This document shows, piece after piece, positions 1-11,985 of a stretch of 64,000 nucleotides of DNA. The stretch is from Pelobates cultripes. Taxonomy: Eukaryota; Chordata; Amphibia; Anura; Pelobatidae. The translations under genes were made by a program, and so were the position numbers. Location: the NCBI GenBank assembly GCA_933207985.1, contig OW240920.1, positions 135,390,391 to 135,454,390 of the forward strand, written 5' to 3'. Position 1 is the first letter of the stretch, and the number at the start of each line of letters is the position of its first letter. Below the pieces are notes generated by a model. It worked only from the letters and a program-made list of their open reading frames with translations. It had not been told where the DNA came from and searched no databases.

Positions 1-647
1 CATCAGTAGCCCTCAATGAATGGAGGTGGACAGTCCTAAATTGCAGAGTGCCAAGTTATATGTGTAGCAAGAGATCGATGTGAGCTAATAACTGGAAAGG
101 TCGCGGCTCAATTAAACCCAGATTGGATTCTCAATATAAAGGCTAAATTCCATATTAGTGCTTCACCTGACAAAGCGGTTCAGGGACTACCGTGTAAAGT
201 TATCATGATGTTCTTGAACGAACTGTGACCTTTAGGAAGAGAAAGACTACACAGAAACATATTGAGACTGTCAAAACCTCTCTTTAGTAGATTGGGGGTG
301 GGTGGGGGGGGTTTAAGTGGTAAAATGTGATTTCTCCTAAAACATCTTCTGGTTTTAACCATCACAACACTGGTAACAGTAATAAGGTGGTAATGTCCGT
401 CCATAATGATTCCCGCCATTTCTCTTTACACCACAGACTATGGCTGGCGTTAATCCTTAAAAAACCCAGCCAGGTGAGCAACAAGTTTGTCATACAAAAA
501 AATATTTACTATGTTTGCAGCCAATATAGCAAATTAAAAATGTAAAGAGTTATTAAGACACTATCCTAAAGTATTTGTAGAATTGCTCTCAGCACTGTCT
601 GTTCAATGACCACACATTTTAGATAGAATTAATCATACTATTCTACC
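1..647. other. Non-coding sequence, no feature seen
   Basis: Apart from a G-rich run near 294-312 there is no recognised element. The short frames here lack domains. Confidence 0.5.
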
Positions 648-1159
648 TTAAAGGGACACTATAGTTATGAAAACAAATTTAGGTTAGTGAAGCAGTTTTT
701 GTGTATAGATCATTCCCCTGCAGTCGCACTGCTCAATTCTCTGCCATTTAGGAGTTAAACCACTCTGTTTATACAGCCCTAGTGACACAACCCTCCTAAA
801 TACTTCCTGTACAGAGTCACCTAATGTTTATACTTCCTTTATTGCAAATTCTGTTTAATTTATCATTTCGTATGTCCTGCTCTGTTAATAGCTAGCTAAA
901 CCTTGCAGGAGCCTCCTATGTGTGATTAAATATCAATTTATCGAACAGGAGTTAAAAAAAAAAAAATGAATGAAAATGTAACCCTTTTATGCCTATGCAG
1001 GCTGTGTGAGTCACAGCCAGGGGAGGCGTGGCAAGGGCTGCATGGACATAAACAAAAGTGATTTAACTCCTAAATGGCAGAGAATTGAGCAGTGTGATCT
1101 CTACACCAAAACTGCTTCATTAGGCTAAAGTTGTTTTGGTGACTATAGTATCCCTTTAA
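648..1159. mobile_element. T2/Kolobok-type MITE
   Basis: About 512 bases bounded by TTAA at both ends, with inverted ends TTAAAGGGACACTATAGT and its partner ending ACTATAGTATCCCTTTAA. TTAA targets and TTAAAGG ends are the hallmark of T2/Kolobok MITEs in frogs. The internal sequence (CTGCTCAATTCTCTGCCATT near the left end and its inverted partner near the right end) makes long inverted arms. It has no coding capacity. It is the same subfamily as the element at 35320-35862. Confidence 0.8.
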
Positions 1160-2485
1160 TCGTGGAACTATCAGCTGCCAATATTCTACAATGAAAGACA
1201 TATCCAACAAATTTTGCAATCCATTACAATTAGGAATTATACAGAGAGGTATTTTAATTACTTTACTACCAAAGACTTATTTTTAATCAATGCTAGGTTT
1301 ATTTTCCCTTCAGAGAGTAGATCAGTTGCTTATATGATCCAAAATGACCTTTATTGTTTAAAAAAAAAAAAAAAATCTAAAAGTAAATGCACAGATTAAT
1401 TCATATTTATCCTCACGGCACATTATTCGTTCTATAGCCTCGTGAACCGTTTTTATCTGTGAGCTAATCAAGTAAACATGCAGAATGATTGCTTGCTTAT
1501 AGAATGCCTGTAGATATTAACACGTGCTAGAATTTGTAGCAAAGAATACGCTGTCAATTAAATCCTTCCCTAATTCTGTCAAATACACACATGCAGCCAG
1601 CTTATGTCTACCAAACACGCAATTATTACTTTGATTGAAAAGTATTCATATCAAACAAATTGAAGGTAGATTAGTCACAATTACCGGGGCCTGTCTGTGT
1701 ATAAATATTGCAATAAATAGAAGAGAATTCTGTACAGAGTAGGAATTTGGAATATGTAAAGAAATGCTTAATTTCAGAAAATACTTAAATGCCACTTTAA
1801 TTATAAAGGCACCAATATATTGTAGGCACTACACAAATGGAAAATATCCAATTAAAAGCAGAGCCTCAAATGTATTCATACAATAAAGTGGGGGTGCAGA
1901 GGGCACAAAGAAAACAAGCTAAATGCAGGTATATAAATGTGCTTAATTTATCGATATATATATATTGTAAGCCCTTCATTTTGAACCCAAGAAATCAGCC
2001 AAGTGGATCTCAAATTCTTTTGACATTGACCTTGTCTTGTTATTTACTTCCCTTGTCTGATGAGAAAAAGTTCTGCTATAAAAATTCAATATTTCACAGT
2101 TTTACTTTGAACATTTAGAGCCTCTCCTCGGAGTGTTGCGTAAAACCAATGCACAGCTCTACAAATAAAACTGTATGAGAACGGACCTTAAGCAATCAGC
2201 GATTCTCCTACTGGTAGAAAAGCGGCAGAATGTTAGACTTGCACATCAACCTGTCACTTTCTTTTAGATCATGCTCAGGTGATTGCCTAAATAAACTGAT
2301 CTACCCAAAAAGTGCAATTTTTGTTGTTTTGTTTTTTTAGCAGTGCATAATTCTCCATCAGAATTGGAATGAATATAGTCTGAGGAGGTCATGGAAGTGA
2401 AAACAGAAGACATGGTGGCTCTCTTAGACTCAGATTTTGTGTTGTGAATCGAAATTCTCAGCAGTCATGGGTAGAAATAAAATTC
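1160..2485. other. Non-coding sequence, no feature seen
   Basis: AT-rich sequence with an A run near 1360 and a short TA run near 1953. No gene or mobile element was recognised. Confidence 0.5.
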
Positions 2486-2987
2486 TTAAAGGACCACTAT
2501 AGTGCCAGGAATACATACTCGTTTTCCTGGCACTATAGTGTCCTGAGGGTGCCCCCACCCTCAGGGTCCCCCTCCTGCCCGGCTCTGGAAGGGGGAAAGG
2601 GGTAAAAACGTACCTTTTTCCAGCGCTGGGCGGAGAGCTCTCCTCCTTCTCTCCTCCTCCATTCCGCCCCGTCGGCTGAATGCGCACGCGCGGCAAGAGC
2701 TGCGCGCGCATTCAGCCGGTCGCATAGGAAAGCATTCATAATGCTTTTCTATGGACGCTGGTGTGCTCTCACTGTGAAAATCACAGTGAGAAGCACGCAA
2801 GCGCCTCTAGTGGCTGTCAATGAGACAGCCACTAGAGGATTAGGGGGAAGGCTTAACCCATTAATAAACATAGCAGTTTCTCAGAAACTGCTATGTTTAT
2901 AAAAAAATGGGTTAACCCTAGAAGGACTTGGCACCCAGACCACTTCATTAAGCTGAAGTGGTCTGGGTGCCTAGAGTGGTCCTTTAA
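2486..2987. mobile_element. T2-type MITE with several internal hairpins
   Basis: TTAA-bounded element of about 502 bases with ends TTAAAGGACCACTATAG and AGTGGTCCTTTAA. It contains stacked hairpins: CCAGGAATACAT... end hairpin, TTCTCACTGTGA-type (2768-2795), GCCTCTAGTGGCTGTC (2802-2838), AAACATAGCAGTTTCT with its partner (2867-2901), and the paired ACCACTTCA/TGAAGTGGT near the right end. GC-rich in the middle, unlike its surroundings, which makes overlapping frames that are not genes. Same subfamily as 59301-59707. Confidence 0.8.
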
Positions 2988-3442
2988 AGAAACACAAACA
3001 TGTATTCCTGACCCTATAGTGCAAAACCCACCATATAGGTGGCTTACAACCCCCAAAAGTTAATAAAACTCACCTTATTTCCAGCGCTGCATGGGTATGC
3101 TGGCGCTGTCCCTGCCCCCTTGGTGACCTAATAATTGCTGATTTTTAGCCGTTTTAGACAATTAGCACCTCCTCATAGAGATGCATTGAATCAATGCATT
3201 TCCATGAGGAAAATTCAGCATCTCCATGAACGGCAGGGCTACCTACTGTGCAGTACTGAGCCAGGAAGCACCTTCAGTGGCCATCTAAGGAGTGGCCACT
3301 TGGAGGTGTCCCTAGGGCCAATGTTAACATTGCCTTTTCTCTAAAATGGCAGTGTTTACATGAAAATGCCTGAAGGGAGCTATTATATTCACCAGAACTA
3401 TTTTAAGCTGTAGTTATTCTGGTGACTATAGTGTCCCTTTAA
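2984..3442. mobile_element. Second T2-type MITE sharing a TTAA with the previous one
   Basis: Begins at the very TTAA that ends the element to its left (2984-2987) and ends ACTATAGTGTCCCTTTAA at 3442. The left end TTAAAGAAACACAAACATG has drifted from the consensus. Internal ATTGAATCAATGCATTTC forms a small hairpin. Non-coding. Confidence 0.7.
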
Positions 3443-4649
3443 ATTCATTACTTTAGCAGATGAATCCCATCTTTTACGCAGTTCCTAGAATGTTCTTTAT
3501 TACTATAACTATCTTTTTTTTGAGTTAAAAAAACAATCCTATTAAATTGTACATGGAGAAATGCATCTTGCATGCAGATCAATTAATGGACCGTAGTGCG
3601 TGTTTGAGCTCTGTAAAATGTATAATTGGTGGTCTGGCAAAATGACAGTGTACATTGATCATAAGATATAATATCCCAACAGATTAGGATGCAATTGCAT
3701 TCTGGTAAACAACTGCAAAACTAGAAGCAGTTAAAATAAATCTTATTTTCCCAGCACTGACTGTGTAGATTTTAAATTCAGATTTTAGTTGTTTTTTCCT
3801 CACTGACAAATGTGCACACACATTTATATGGAAATCAAACAGACTCGACATATCCCAGCAGTTATTTTATCGCGGGATAAAGTATTTTTGTCGGTTTTGG
3901 TTCAAAAACATAATTATGCTGATCTGTGCATTAGCAAATCCTAATTAGCAAGTAGGTTATTTACATTCAGCTTGGAGACGTATAAATAGGTCCTGTTTTG
4001 ACCTTGTATGTTTTTAATTAGATTTCCCACCTGTTCGAAGATACAATCTACTTAATGATGGGGGAAAGAAATGGATGTATAAATGAATGGCAGAGTTGTT
4101 CTAATAGACTTGTTAAAATGGGTTTCAAATTATTAATAAATACACACAATAAATCGACATTAACATTTAGGGTGTAGAGTAAAGACACAAATAGTTTTAT
4201 AATATTTTATTTTATTTCAGCCTATCAATAATGCCTTCCTATCTTGGACAGATTCACACTAGAGAATGTGGAAATGTAATTTTGCAGTATAAACATAGGC
4301 TGCAGAGACACCAGGTTATGGGTGTCAAAACAGATATTGGCCAGGGAGTACTATAACCACTGCCATGAGCTACTAATGACACCTTTTGGTTACATTTCTT
4401 AAATAAATTGGTTGCTAATATTCAAGAGATTAATTATATGTTACTGATTCTAAAAATACTAACTTTATCTGCCACTAACACTATAACAATAGGTTTTTCA
4501 TTTGGAGGTAGCCATCGTGACATAAAATTTAAATATTCAGCCACTGTTATAGGTTAAAACGAAAACAAAACTAATCAGAACCCTGGAATTTGTTAAATGA
4601 CCAACACAAGTACAATATGATCATCAACATTAAGATGTGTTTATATAAA
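3443..4649. other. Non-coding sequence, no feature seen
   Basis: AT-rich sequence without a recognised gene or element. Confidence 0.45.
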
Positions 4650-5900
4650 GTTTTGGCAGTGTGTAAGGAGGCCAGAATCGACAGGAAGTCCTTCATTTCT
4701 GGTGTTGAAATTTGATCATTTTCATCTCAAATATCTTTTGTTCATGAGAGTATTTAAAATTCCCTTTAAGAACTTTAATCCTGAGGTTTTGGATGGAGTG
4801 ACCAGTCTGGGTGAAGTGATGACCAACAAGGGTTCAATATCAGTTTTCCTTGTGGTTCATGAATGAGAGTCTGTGTAGATTAATTCTGAGATGCAGTTTA
4901 AGGCCAGTTTCTCCAATGTAGCAACCTTTGATCTATGGAAGTCTATAAGGCTTTCTTCTCCTTCTGTCCATATTATGAAAATATCAATGTAACGATATGT
5001 ATATGGTTTGTGGGGCTGTGTACATAAAATCTGTTTTCTAGGTCAGCCATTAAAAGATTAGCGTATTGGGGAGACATTTGTGCCCATTGCTGTCCCTGTC
5101 ATTTGTAGGTAGATATTATTATTAAAACGGAAATAGTTGTGTGAGAGTATGAATTCTATAAGCCGGGCCATTGTTGCGCTATCATATTTGTGTGTTGGTT
5201 TGTGGGATGAGAGAAATTGAATGCAGGTCTCAATACCATCCTTATGTGGAATGTTGCTGCATAAGGATTCCACATTCATTGTTACTAGAATAGTGTTTTC
5301 AGGTAGTTCATTTATCTGGTTAAGTTTATTGAGGAAGTCTGTAGTGTCCTGTATAAAGCTCTCAGTCTTACTAACTAAGGGCTTAAGGATGTTTTCTATT
5401 AGGTCAGATATTTGTTCAGTGAGTGTTCCCATATCGATTATTATGGGCCATCCTGGGTCTCCTGGCTTGTGGATTTTGGGCAGCATGTAGAAGGTTTCCA
5501 TCTGAGAATTGGAAGGCATCAGATTGTCTAATTCTTGCTGTAGGCGTTTCAGAAATGATTCGATACATTTTGCAAGTTTAGCTGTATTATGGTGGGGTCC
5601 TTGTCCAGTTTTTTGTAGTAGTTTACATTGGACAACTGTCTGTTCCCTTCTGTAATGTAGTCCTGGGTGTTCATGACAACTACTGATCCACCCTTGTCAG
5701 CCGGCTTGAGGATAAAGTTTCTGTTATTCAAGTTATCCAAGGCACTTCTTTCCATAGGTGAGAGGTTGTATGTGATTTTTTTCCCCCTTGTGTGGTAATA
5801 AGGGATGCCACGGTCAGGCGAAAACTTTCAATTTTGCTGTCTAATTTGATGTTACATTCTGCTGTCGGCGTAAAATCTTTGTTCTTTTTCCTACCATTAT
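4650..5900 (-). pseudogene. Penelope-like retroelement, reverse transcriptase and GIY-YIG endonuclease relic
   Basis: Minus-strand relic of a Penelope-like element, a retroelement that encodes a telomerase-like reverse transcriptase and a GIY-YIG endonuclease. Reading from 5900 down: NLNNRNFILKPADKGGSVVV (around 5690-5735), the FYMLPKIHKPG motif (about 5455-5490), NVESLCSNIPHKDGI (about 5245-5290), and QMTGTAMGTNVSP (about 5065-5105). The frame then shifts by one base inside a C run. The palm motif follows as YRYIDIFIIW, with one of the two catalytic aspartates missing. A few residues later the sequence jumps to GCYIGETGLKLHLRINLHR (about 4870-4930), the second half of the GIY-YIG domain, followed by FTQTGHSIQNLRIKVLKGNF. 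The C-terminal RT part and the GIY half are therefore deleted, and stops interrupt the endonuclease. The element is dead. The class is clear; a Neptune-type lineage is likely but not proven. Confidence 0.85.
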
Positions 5901-5908
5901 TATCCTGG

Positions 5909-5952
<44 letters not shown>
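5909..5952. repeat. Compound TG/TA microsatellite
   Basis: About nine TG units followed by about eleven TA units. It abuts, on the 5952 side, the tail of a dispersed repeat read on the minus strand, so it probably grew from that tail. Confidence 0.9.
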
Positions 5953-5995
5953 TTACATGGCTGAAAAGAGTCATGTGTCCATCAAGTTGAGCCTG
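5953..5995 (-). repeat. 3' end fragment of a dispersed LINE-like repeat
   Basis: Read on the minus strand this matches the terminal segment of the repeat at 22938-23450: both contain an AACTTGAT(A/G)GACACATG(A/T)CTCTTTTCA-like stretch and end in ATGTAA. The rest of the element is absent. Confidence 0.55.
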
Positions 5996-6670
5996 TTGGC
6001 AGATCTTCATGTTTGTATGGAACAATAAGGCCATGATAGCACCCATACAAACAAAAAAATATTCTAAACACACAGGGCTCCCAGGTTTCATATCGATATG
6101 GATGCTACAGAAAGTAGGGCGGTGGCAGAGTTGACAAGCTTATCTTAATGTGATGCCACGAGACACTAAATAGTACAGTCTGGCATCGGAGTTGCAATTA
6201 ATGTCAAGATGAAGCTGATTGTTTATTCCCAGAGACGCAGAGGCGTTCATTATCCATCCCTGATGCTATTTCAGAGGAATTGTGGGTAGTATTCTGATCA
6301 AGGCAAAGCTACGATACCTATACCCCCCCCACTCCCCAATTTAGTAATCCCCCCTCCCTCCCTGTATATGTATCAGTTCATATTTCATCTAATATTCACA
6401 ATATGCCAACGTATTTGCTAGGCAGTCCATGTGAGACGTGTTGCCTAGGTAATATATATAATGACAGATCAGCATTTATTAAAATGTGGTTAATAGGACA
6501 GTTTATGGTGTTAATATTGCTGTTTAGCTTTCAAATAGTTTTTTTTAAATAAGACATCACAGGGCATCCATATAATTATACTATAGTGAATACACCTCAA
6601 GATAAGCTGTAGTCCTGATTGTCGCATAAAAACAAAATGAAACAAAAAATTAAACAACGTTTAAAAGGAC
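5996..6670. other. Non-coding sequence, no feature seen
   Basis: Contains a C-rich stretch (6324-6362); otherwise nothing recognised. Confidence 0.45.
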
Positions 6671-7856
6671 TGTATTAGACCTGACTTCAGCACTGTAGAC
6701 AGGCTTTGTTCATGCCTTTTCCCCTCTGCGGTTCGGTATATGGGGCTACCGAATGGATTCTACTTATGGTGTTCGTTTACCGAACAAACAACCGAACAGT
6801 CGGACCACACACAAGTGGAGTGTACAGCCCATTTACCCCCCAAGCGCTTAATTGACGAACGGCTGGGTGGTCGCCGTTTGTATAGTTGAACACGTGGCGG
6901 TGGCCATCTTGTTTAATCGAATGTGGTCAGCTGTGTTCTGCCGTCGAGTTCATGGAACTGAAATCGGACACTCGACAGCACAAACACCGCTGGGACATCC
7001 ACCTCCATCTTTGTTCGGCTAAATATACACGAACAGAGTGGCGTACCGAACACGCTTCAACCCTGACTTTGTGCACAAACGGTCTTGTTCGACTATTTGA
7101 AGTGCACTTTTATCATTGGAAATAGACCGGCCGCACAGCCGGTCAAAAAGAGACTTCCATGAAACTTTTAAACCCCTGCTCTCATCTGGTTGATTATTGG
7201 ATATGTTGTTCACCAAGATCAAGGCTGTCTGGGGATGTAACATTTTTGGGGATATGCTATGTTTTGGGGTACTTTCTGAAATTTGTGAAAATTTCATTTT
7301 TCTGCCTGGAGATAATTGAGTTACTTACAGGACTTTACTCAATTATCTCCCAAGCAGAGGGGATGGTTGTGTGCTGTACATGGGCGCGTCACAAACTGTA
7401 TGTTTGTTTTGATTGGTTTGTGTCCTTTGTGTTCCTGTGCCCCATCAGGTCCAGAGGATGTTCCTCTGGCCTGAAGAATTGTATAAAAGCCAACCTGAAC
7501 CATTAAAGCTCAGATCATCTTGCACCTTCATGAAGTTTCGGCTCATGTTTGGGGGATTGGAGTATTACACTCTGGGGATTGCTATAATCACTATACTCCC
7601 CTGAGTATAATCACTAAGCTCTTGTAAGAGCTGTTCCTGCTTGACTCTCTGGATCGAGAGAGGTTCACCCACTGTAACCTGGAGCTTTGTCGTAGGTCCA
7701 GGGTGGGTAGGAGACGGCGAGACCCCAACCAAGCTGCAGCTGTTCTTGAGGTTTGCAGTGGTTATGGTGCTCCAGCGCAGTGCTTATGGTACTTGTCAGT
7801 ATTAGGAAGCAGCGATTGACGGAGGTACCCGGGCGGGGTGCAGTCGGTCCGTCACA
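6671..7856 (+). mobile_element. Probable solo LTR-like block
   Basis: The block ends GGTCCGTCACA, a typical LTR-like terminus, and its proposed start TGTATTAGACC is a weak inverted match. A TATA-like GTATAAAAG lies at 7481-7489 and an ATTAAA poly(A)-type signal at 7502-7507, the order expected of U3-R in a plus-strand LTR. The 6730-7090 part is packed with GTTCG/CGAAC motifs. A 14-base hairpin (7308-7321 with 7337-7350) is also present. No gag or pol and no clear target duplication was found, so it could instead be another kind of dispersed repeat. Confidence 0.45.
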
Positions 7857-9030
7857 GACATCATGACTGAATCTACTGCCACCCTTGCCTGTTCAGCTGC
7901 TGTAATGCATAGCAAAATTTCAAAGTCTGAATAGTACAAACCAATTCATGTACCTCCCCTCCTCCCGCACCAGTGAATTAGTTAAGAAAGGAATCTTTAG
8001 TAAGATTGTACATTACAGTTTGCATCAAAATATAAGCTATTAATGCAGTGTGGAATATGAATATATAAACCCCACATGGAAAAATATTAATGTACAAACT
8101 AGACATTCCGGTTTAATCTTTTAACAGACACGCACACACTGTGTGGAGATTTCGTAGCTTGCTACAATTAGCAGCAGATATTTTGACAGAGCGGTGTCCC
8201 AATGGAAGCTGCGCCTCCATGATCCCTCATTGTGTATCTCTTCTTTAATTATTCTGTATAATAAATGTAATGTGTGAAGATCAGTAAATTGTGGCATGAT
8301 AATGATCTACAGTGTCTTTGAGTTGAAACCTTTGGGCTTCAACTTCAACTTGACAATGATCTTTTCCTACATGACCATCTTCTTATTGATCCCGGGACGA
8401 TAAACAGGCTTATTAAAGCGAATTGCATTCCGGATGTATTTGCTTAATAACAAACATTAAATTATACATCATTCAAGATCAGAGCCTAACTGATCTGTTA
8501 TGTCGACAAATATTGCATTTGTGGAATGAGGCCCGATATCTCTTGCTAGATCCTTACAGAACACTCGAGGACCCAATTCCTGCTACATAAGACATGAAAT
8601 GTGTAGGCTATTTGCTCTTGTTCAGGGTCAAATTATATGATACAAGAGGATGGACAACAACCGGCCATGACTGAATCATGCATCGTGTGGCGAGTCATTA
8701 TGAAGTTCTACCTACTGCTGTGACCTCGTTGCTGGAGAAAGGATTGTATAGTTGCACAATAGCCTTAACTTCTTTGGTTAAAGAACGTCAGTTACTCCAC
8801 ATACCCTGACCTTAGCTCTTGAAGTTGATCCACCGGTCCTGACCTCTTTGGCTGAAGACTGAAAAGTTTCTCCCCCTGCCTCGACATCATAGCTTGAAGA
8901 TTAATATGCCAATGTTACTGACTTTTGTATTGTTCCTCTGCTTCAGAACACAGATAACGTGCTCCTCTCTGCAACCTTTTTACATCTTCACTGTGAGTTC
9001 CCATCTTAAGATAAATTCTCAAGGACAATT
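7857..9030. other. Non-coding sequence, no feature seen
   Basis: AT-rich sequence with no recognised gene or repeat. Confidence 0.45.
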
Positions 9031-9275
9031 ACCATCAACAGATTAATAGTGTCACTTCTTTAGAACAGGTAAAGTTAAGTTCGAATCCTGGTCAGACAAA
9101 CTCACCAGTAAGTGTCCTTGGACACCCATCAATAAATGTCCACTTACCTCAAATTCTCAGATTGTAAGCTTGTTTGAACGGTGCCTTCTTCAACTTTAAA
9201 TAATTGCCATTCTATAATTGTAAAGCGCTGTGGGATATGTTGGTGCTATAGAAATCTTCTTACTACTAATAATTA
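9031..9275 (+). mobile_element. tRNA-like SINE with LINE-type tail
   Basis: GTTCGAATCC at about 9080 matches the B box of a tRNA-type Pol III promoter. The 3' part, GTAAAGCGCTGTGGGATATG then TTGGTGCTATA, is the tail shared by many amphibian LINE/SINE pairs. The A box is not clear. The start is approximate. Confidence 0.5.
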
Positions 9276-9769
9276 CATCAATATATTTAAATTCTTTATT
9301 TTGTAGTGCAAAAAGAATCTTACATACACTTAGCGTCATAGCAAGGTTGACATATAGCATTATAACGTGCATAGCGATATCATGTCAGGGCTCTGATCGA
9401 AATTGCACTATTTTTTGTCAAAAATTTTTTTTAAGTAGATTAACATAAACATTGTAGGTACATGTGTGATATCAACGTGTGATCTCCCTGTGTGGGCACT
9501 TATTCTGAGGATGTCCATCGTGTGTAGTGGCGCAGTGCCTGTCATGGGAGGCACCTCTCCACCCGGCGTTTATTAGGTGTAAGCTTTGGTGCAGTCAAAG
9601 TAGCGGTGCCGGGGAGGGAGGGGGGGGTGATGTGTCATAGTGAAGGATGTATAACCGTTCTGGTGTGAATATTGAGTCTGGTTAAGTCTGCAGAGTTATG
9701 TGCTCAGTAGGTAGCGTCAATGGGTTAAGTAGACCTGTGAACGAGAGCATAATAGAACATATAACCAGC

Positions 9770-9912
9770 TGAACGGTGTCATAGTAGAACGTACAATTAG
9801 CTAAACGGTAGCATAGTAGATCATACGATTATCTAAATGGTAGCATGGTAGATCATACAGTTATCTAAACGGTAGCATAGTAGATCATACAATTATCTAA
9901 ACGGTAGCATAG
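9770..9912. repeat. 32-bp minisatellite
   Basis: Four to five tandem copies of a 32-base unit carrying TAAACGGTAGCATAGTAGAT; unit starts are seen at 9802, 9834, 9866 and 9898. It lies just beyond the L1-type ORF1 piece and may have expanded within that element. Confidence 0.85.
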
Positions 9913-9941
9913 TGCAACCTGTAAAAGTCCAGCAAGAGGTT

Positions 9942-10664
9942 TTAACGTGTCCATGGCAATGAAGAGAGGAGTTCCCAGCCGTTCACGGCACTCAGTTCAC
10001 AGAGTGTGCCCTTCGTGAGGTCTGGAAACATTTTTATAGTTGCACCTTCAAAAGTTAGTGGGGTCTTCCCCCTGATTGCAGTTAGCAGTGGGGTTTTATC
10101 CTGCAGTGATTGAAATCGGATAATTAGGTCTGCCATTGCTGGCGTTGGAGCGTTCGCCGGTTTTGGGAGTCTGAACATCCGATCTAATTGGATGGCTTTC
10201 ACTTGTTTCGGTGTTAACAGCGCTGCGAAGAGATGGCGGATTAAGTGGGGTAGGTCCACGAGGCCCACGGTGTCCGGGACCCCCCTCACTTTGAGATTGT
10301 ATCTCCGTCTCTGATTCTCCAGGGCATCTATTTTTACCGTGGTGACAAGATGTTGCTTCTGTAGGCCGGCCACCTTTTCTTCGACAGCGGCGAGCCTGGC
10401 TTTATGGGTGTCAGAGGAGGCTTCGAGCTGGGTAAGCTTGTTCGTGGCGCTGTCCAAGGCAGTTTTGTAGTAGGCCATATCAGCTACTATGTTTTTCCGT
10501 AGGTCAGCCTGCATACTCTGGTGGTTGATGGTTTGGAGTTGCATTCTTTTGGTAGGGTAAACGAGGCTCCCTCTCCCAGGTCGGTCAGTGCTTCCTCTGA
10601 TCAGTAGGAAGACAGTTCGCCGCCTATCATTATTATTATTATTTATTGCGCCATCTTGGCCCAT
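9942..10664 (-). pseudogene. L1-type retrotransposon ORF1 fragment
   Basis: A 240-codon frame on the minus strand with the layout of L1/Tx1 ORF1, the RNA-binding chaperone of the retrotransposon. A heptad-rich coiled-coil region spans about residues 60-110 (LTQLEASSDTHKARLAAVEE). It is followed by the RNA-recognition-like start ALENQRRRYNLKVRGVPD at about 113-130, then MFRLPKP and DLIIRFQSLQDKTPLLTAIR. After IKMFPDLTKGTL the frame runs into unrelated residues and a stop, so the C-terminal part is frameshifted or lost; no ORF2 (endonuclease/RT) follows. The first residues, around the AATAAT repeat at 10627-10645, are probably not original ORF1. It is a 5'-side fragment, not a host gene. Confidence 0.7.
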
Positions 10665-10945
10665 GCAGCCTGTTGGGAGCTCCGCAGCAGATCTCCGATA
10701 TCTCTATCCTCGTGGGACCTTTGCCGGGTCTGGATTTCTTGGTTTTTCTGCCCATTATTGCCTCTCTTATTGGTAGTGAGGATTTGCGGCATTTTTTGGC
10801 AGGATTATCCCCTGATAAAGCACAGTTAATGCTGTGTTGTGCACGGAGCTCAGTGCGGTGCGTCCGCTCAGGTTGCTTGCTAGCTCCGCCCCCTATATCA
10901 ATATATTTAAGCAGCAGGGATATGTTTAGCTTTTGCCAGTTTTAA

Positions 10946-11985
10946 ACTAAGTCTTGGGGTCGAGCTGTGACAACACATTCACTAGCAATGAAATCTGATA
11001 ACATGCCGTTAACAGACCTGTCTTGCGAGAAATCTTTCCGATTTTTTTTTTTTTTTTTTGGTCTAACCTGAAATCAACCCACTCTGTTTCTGGTTTGCCG
11101 TAGCAATTTGAACAATGTTTTGAATACAAATTTACCAGTAAATCGGAAGAAAACATCTTGGGGGAGAAGCATGTAATTTCTTAACGCTTGTTCGTTAGTG
11201 GCAGTGATGGTTGACTCGGCTCTTGTTAACGTTGTTGCATGTAGCAGACGTTTTAATTTGACGTATGTAGTGAAGGCAATGCATTACACAGAAATTTGGC
11301 GCACAGTAAAGTGTTTTAACATGTGAATGACAAGGTGTTAAATGTTCATTAGAATAGTGCTGATAAGCGGTTTCATCAATCACTGATGTCTCACATCATG
11401 TGTTTTTTGTGTGTGCAAAAGATCAGGTCTGAAGCCAGACATATTTCACTAATTAGCAAAACACACACTTTTAGTATTAACTCTTTCGCACTTGCCTAGT
11501 TAACCAGTTACTCTCACACCCACACATGCAACTGAATTATTTTTCCCTCCTGCCCGTACTGTTGGCTGTATTGGGAAGGAGATGGGGCAAGGCGATTGGG
11601 AGGTCTATCACAATGTTCATGGAATCTACTGGAGAGCTGGATGTGTGTCTGCATACACTTGCATCAGAGGAACCTTCAGAATTATGACTCTAAGGGCTGT
11701 GAACGTATGATGTCGTATAACCATCCTCCAGACGCAGTTTGTCAGATGCCCCTCAGCAAATCAGACAAGTTCTGAATTTGTCTCTCCCACTATAGCATGC
11801 AGAAACAGGATTATCTAGCCTACGGCACCAGGGAAACAAATTCTAGTCTTCAGACTTTTTTTTATACAACGCTATAGTGACCCGACACTGTGGACTTGTC
11901 AAACCCTGCAGTAAATTATTATAGCAACAGCATTGCATGTGTAGTAAGATACAGAGGATGTTCATCTTTCCTTACCTACTATCCT
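10946..11985. other. Non-coding sequence, no feature seen
   Basis: Contains a T run at about 11042-11060. No gene or recognised element. Confidence 0.45.

Noticed and set aside
2430..2800. Arginine-rich minus-strand frames of 68-93 codons
   Set aside because: They lie in the GC-rich core of a TTAA MITE and overlap in three frames.
9075..9095. Possible tRNA gene from a B-box match
   Set aside because: No cloverleaf could be formed around GTTCGAATCC; a SINE is the better reading.
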